A stretch of 7,937 bases of DNA. Source: Bacteroidia bacterium. GTDB taxonomy: Bacteria; Bacteroidota; Bacteroidia; Bacteroidales; UBA12481. The position numbers and the translations under genes were made by a program. Location: contig JAPLDV010000722.1 in assembly GCA_026391235.1 (NCBI GenBank), positions 1 through 7,937 of the forward strand, read 5' to 3'. The first letter of the stretch is position 1, and every line of letters starts with the position of its first letter. Positions 6,370 to 7,937 of the stretch are shown here, piece by piece. The notes below the pieces were generated by a model. That model was given only the letters and a program-made list of their open reading frames with translations. It was not told where the DNA came from and searched no databases.

Positions 6370-7937
6370 ATGAGATACAAATTTTTATTAATCAGTACTT
6401 TATTAATAGCCGGATTCTCAGCGTTGCAGGCTCAGGTTACTGATGCCACATTTGGAGATATCCGTGGCAGGCAGATCGGACCGGCAAAAATGAGTGGCAG
6501 GATCTCCTGCATTGCTGCCGAAAACAAAGATCCGAATATCGTTTGGGTTGGAGCGGCAGGCGGCGGAGTTTGGAAGTCGCTGAACCAGGGAACCACCTTT
6601 AAGCCTGTTTTTGAGGATTTTACTCAGTCCATCGGGACCATTGCCATCGACCAAAAGCGACCGGATACCGTTTGGGTAGGCACCGGCGAAGTTTGGGTCC
6701 GTAACAGCGTTTCCGTCGGAACCGGAATATACCGCACAACAAACGGTGGTGAAAAATGGGAGTTTAAAGGCCTGGAAAAAAGTGAACGCATCGGGCGTAT
6801 CCTTATCGATCCTTTAAACCCTGATATTGTTTACGCGGCTGTACTTGGTGCGCTTTGGGGCGATAGTGAGGATCGCGGGGTTTATAAAACCACCGACGGA
6901 GGCAAAACCTGGTCTAAATTATTGTACGTCAATCCATCGACCGGCTGCGCAGATATGGCCATGGATCCCCGGAATCCTTCTGTTATCTACGCCTCTATGT
7001 GGGATTTTCGCCGGCAGGCCCATACATTCCGTTCCGGCGGGCCCGGAAGCGCGCTTTATAAATCAACTGACGGGGGAACAACCTGGAATAAAATCCACAA
7101 CGGATTCCCCAATGAAACCCTTGGCCGCATTGCCGTTGCCATTTCGCCGGTTGCACCGCATTATCTTTATGCACTCGTTGAATCTGCCAAATCAGCCCTC
7201 TACCGTTCAACCGACCAGGGATCGTCCTGGGAAAAACTGAGCGCTCAGCCCATGACAAGTGACAGGCCATTTTATTACAGCCTGCTCGTACCTGACCCGG
7301 TTGAAGCCGAACGCATTTATAAACCCGGCTCATCCTTATGGGTCAGTTCAAATGCCGGTAAATTATTCCAGAATCCTTCAGTCAGCGGTGGAGCCTATCA
7401 TGGTGATACCCATGCTCTTTGGATCAGCCCGATCGACAACCGACTGATCTATCTGGGAACCGACGGAGGTGTATATATCTCAGCCGACAAGGGCAATACC
7501 TGGCGCTTCGTCTCCAATCTGCCGGTTTCGCAGTTTTATCATGTCAGTGTCGATCAGAAAGATCCTTATAATGTGTATGGAGGTTTGCAGGATAATGGTT
7601 CCTGGATGGCTCCTTCAAGAAAATCCGGCGGGATCAGGAATTCGGACTGGAAAAATATCGGGTTCGGCGATGGTTTCTATGCTTATGGCGATCCTTCAGA
7701 TCCTGATGTCACCTATGCCCAATACCAGGGCGGCAGGATATACCGGACCAATCATAAAACCGGCGAAAGCAAGTATATCAAACCCTTCCCTGAGGAAGGT
7801 ACCGGCTCTCTGCGATTCAATTGGAATGCACCGGTTGTATTTGGCGAGAAGTCGGGCTGGCTTTATGTAGGCGGGCAATATGTTTTCCGATCCAAAGACA
7901 AAGGTGATTCCTTTGAACGCATCTCTCCCGACCTGAC
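6370..7937 (+). CDS. Secreted BNR/Vps10-type beta-propeller protein, 3' end outside window
   Basis: The open frame covers 522 codons and leaves the window without a stop. ATG 6370 gives a clear Sec signal peptide (MRYKFLLISTLLIAGFSALQ, cleavage near AQ). The mature part begins TFGDIRGRQIGPAKMSGRIS, a start typical of the roughly 1000-residue Bacteroidota proteins annotated as sortilin/Vps10 or glycosyl-hydrolase BNR-repeat proteins. At least five Asp-box (BNR) motifs are visible: TTNGGEKW (from residue 123), TTDGGKTW, STDGGTTW, STDQGSSW and SADKGNTW. Degenerate ones include SLNQGTTF and SKDKGDSF. Between them are blade strands such as NIVWVGAAGGGVW, DTVWVGTGE and NRLIYLGTDGGVYIS. Asp boxes are structural turns of beta-propeller blades, so they do not by themselves prove enzyme activity; GH74-like xyloglucanases, sialidases and non-enzymatic binding proteins share them. 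The protein is secreted or on the cell surface. Its ligand is unknown and the C-terminal sorting or partner domains cannot be seen. Confidence 0.85.
   Translation, partial: MRYKFLLISTLLIAGFSALQAQVTDATFGDIRGRQIGPAKMSGRISCIAAENKDPNIVWVGAAGGGVWKSLNQGTTFKPVFEDFTQSIGTIAIDQKRPDTVWVGTGEVWVRNSVSVGTGIYRTTNGGEKWEFKGLEKSERIGRILIDPLNPDIVYAAVLGALWGDSEDRGVYKTTDGGKTWSKLLYVNPSTGCADMAMDPRNPSVIYASMWDFRRQAHTFRSGGPGSALYKSTDGGTTWNKIHNGFPNETLGRIAVAISPVAPHYLYALVESAKSALYRSTDQGSSWEKLSAQPMTSDRPFYYSLLVPDPVEAERIYKPGSSLWVSSNAGKLFQNPSVSGGAYHGDTHALWISPIDNRLIYLGTDGGVYISADKGNTWRFVSNLPVSQFYHVSVDQKDPYNVYGGLQDNGSWMAPSRKSGGIRNSDWKNIGFGDGFYAYGDPSDPDVTYAQYQGGRIYRTNHKTGESKYIKPFPEEGTGSLRFNWNAPVVFGEKSGWLYVGGQYVFRSKDKGDSFERISPDL

Noticed and set aside
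6827..7870. Several open frames on both strands within the beta-propeller gene
   Set aside because: They lie inside a continuous frame with repeated Asp-box motifs; their own translations lack domain-like patterns.

Overview
The window reads as chromosomal DNA of a Bacteroidota bacterium, probably of the order Bacteroidales. This is inferred from signal peptides ending in SAQ or QAQ, lipoproteins next to large secreted proteins, AT-rich leaders with weak Shine-Dalgarno sites, a TAnnTTTG-type -7 element, and an ECF sigma/anti-sigma pair. No rRNA, tRNA, CRISPR array, transposase or phage gene was seen.

Layout: (1) From about 2001 down to the left edge, on the minus strand, runs one long open frame. 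It encodes a lipoprotein that looks like a TIM-barrel glycoside hydrolase, and its C-terminus lies outside the window. (2) Divergent from it, 2111-2880 (+) holds a UbiA-type prenyltransferase gene that is broken: the N-terminal and C-terminal parts are in different frames and the segment with the first Asp-rich catalytic motif is missing. (3) Directly after its stop codon lies an array of eleven 9-bp units (2883-2981). (4) A tight three-gene operon follows (3031-5293): an ECF sigma factor, a zinc-finger anti-sigma factor with one membrane span, and a lipoprotein that also carries a C-terminal membrane helix. The genes are joined by two ATGA overlaps. (5) After a 195-nt gap with a hairpin and a likely -7 element comes a secreted LolA-like protein (5489-6208). 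(6) A 161-nt spacer contains two 50-bp-spaced copies of a repeat, each with a GACGCA/TGCGTC palindrome and AGTGACG-type heptamers. (7) From 6370 to the right edge runs the first part of a large secreted BNR/Vps10-type beta-propeller protein.

The sigma/anti-sigma/lipoprotein operon is the part most likely to act as a unit. The anti-sigma factor probably holds the sigma factor at the inner membrane, and the doubly anchored lipoprotein is positioned to be a sensor, modulator or main output of envelope signalling. The other genes are envelope or secreted proteins with no clear shared pathway. The most unusual items are the deleted prenyltransferase gene, the two kinds of intergenic repeat, and the topology of the third operon protein.
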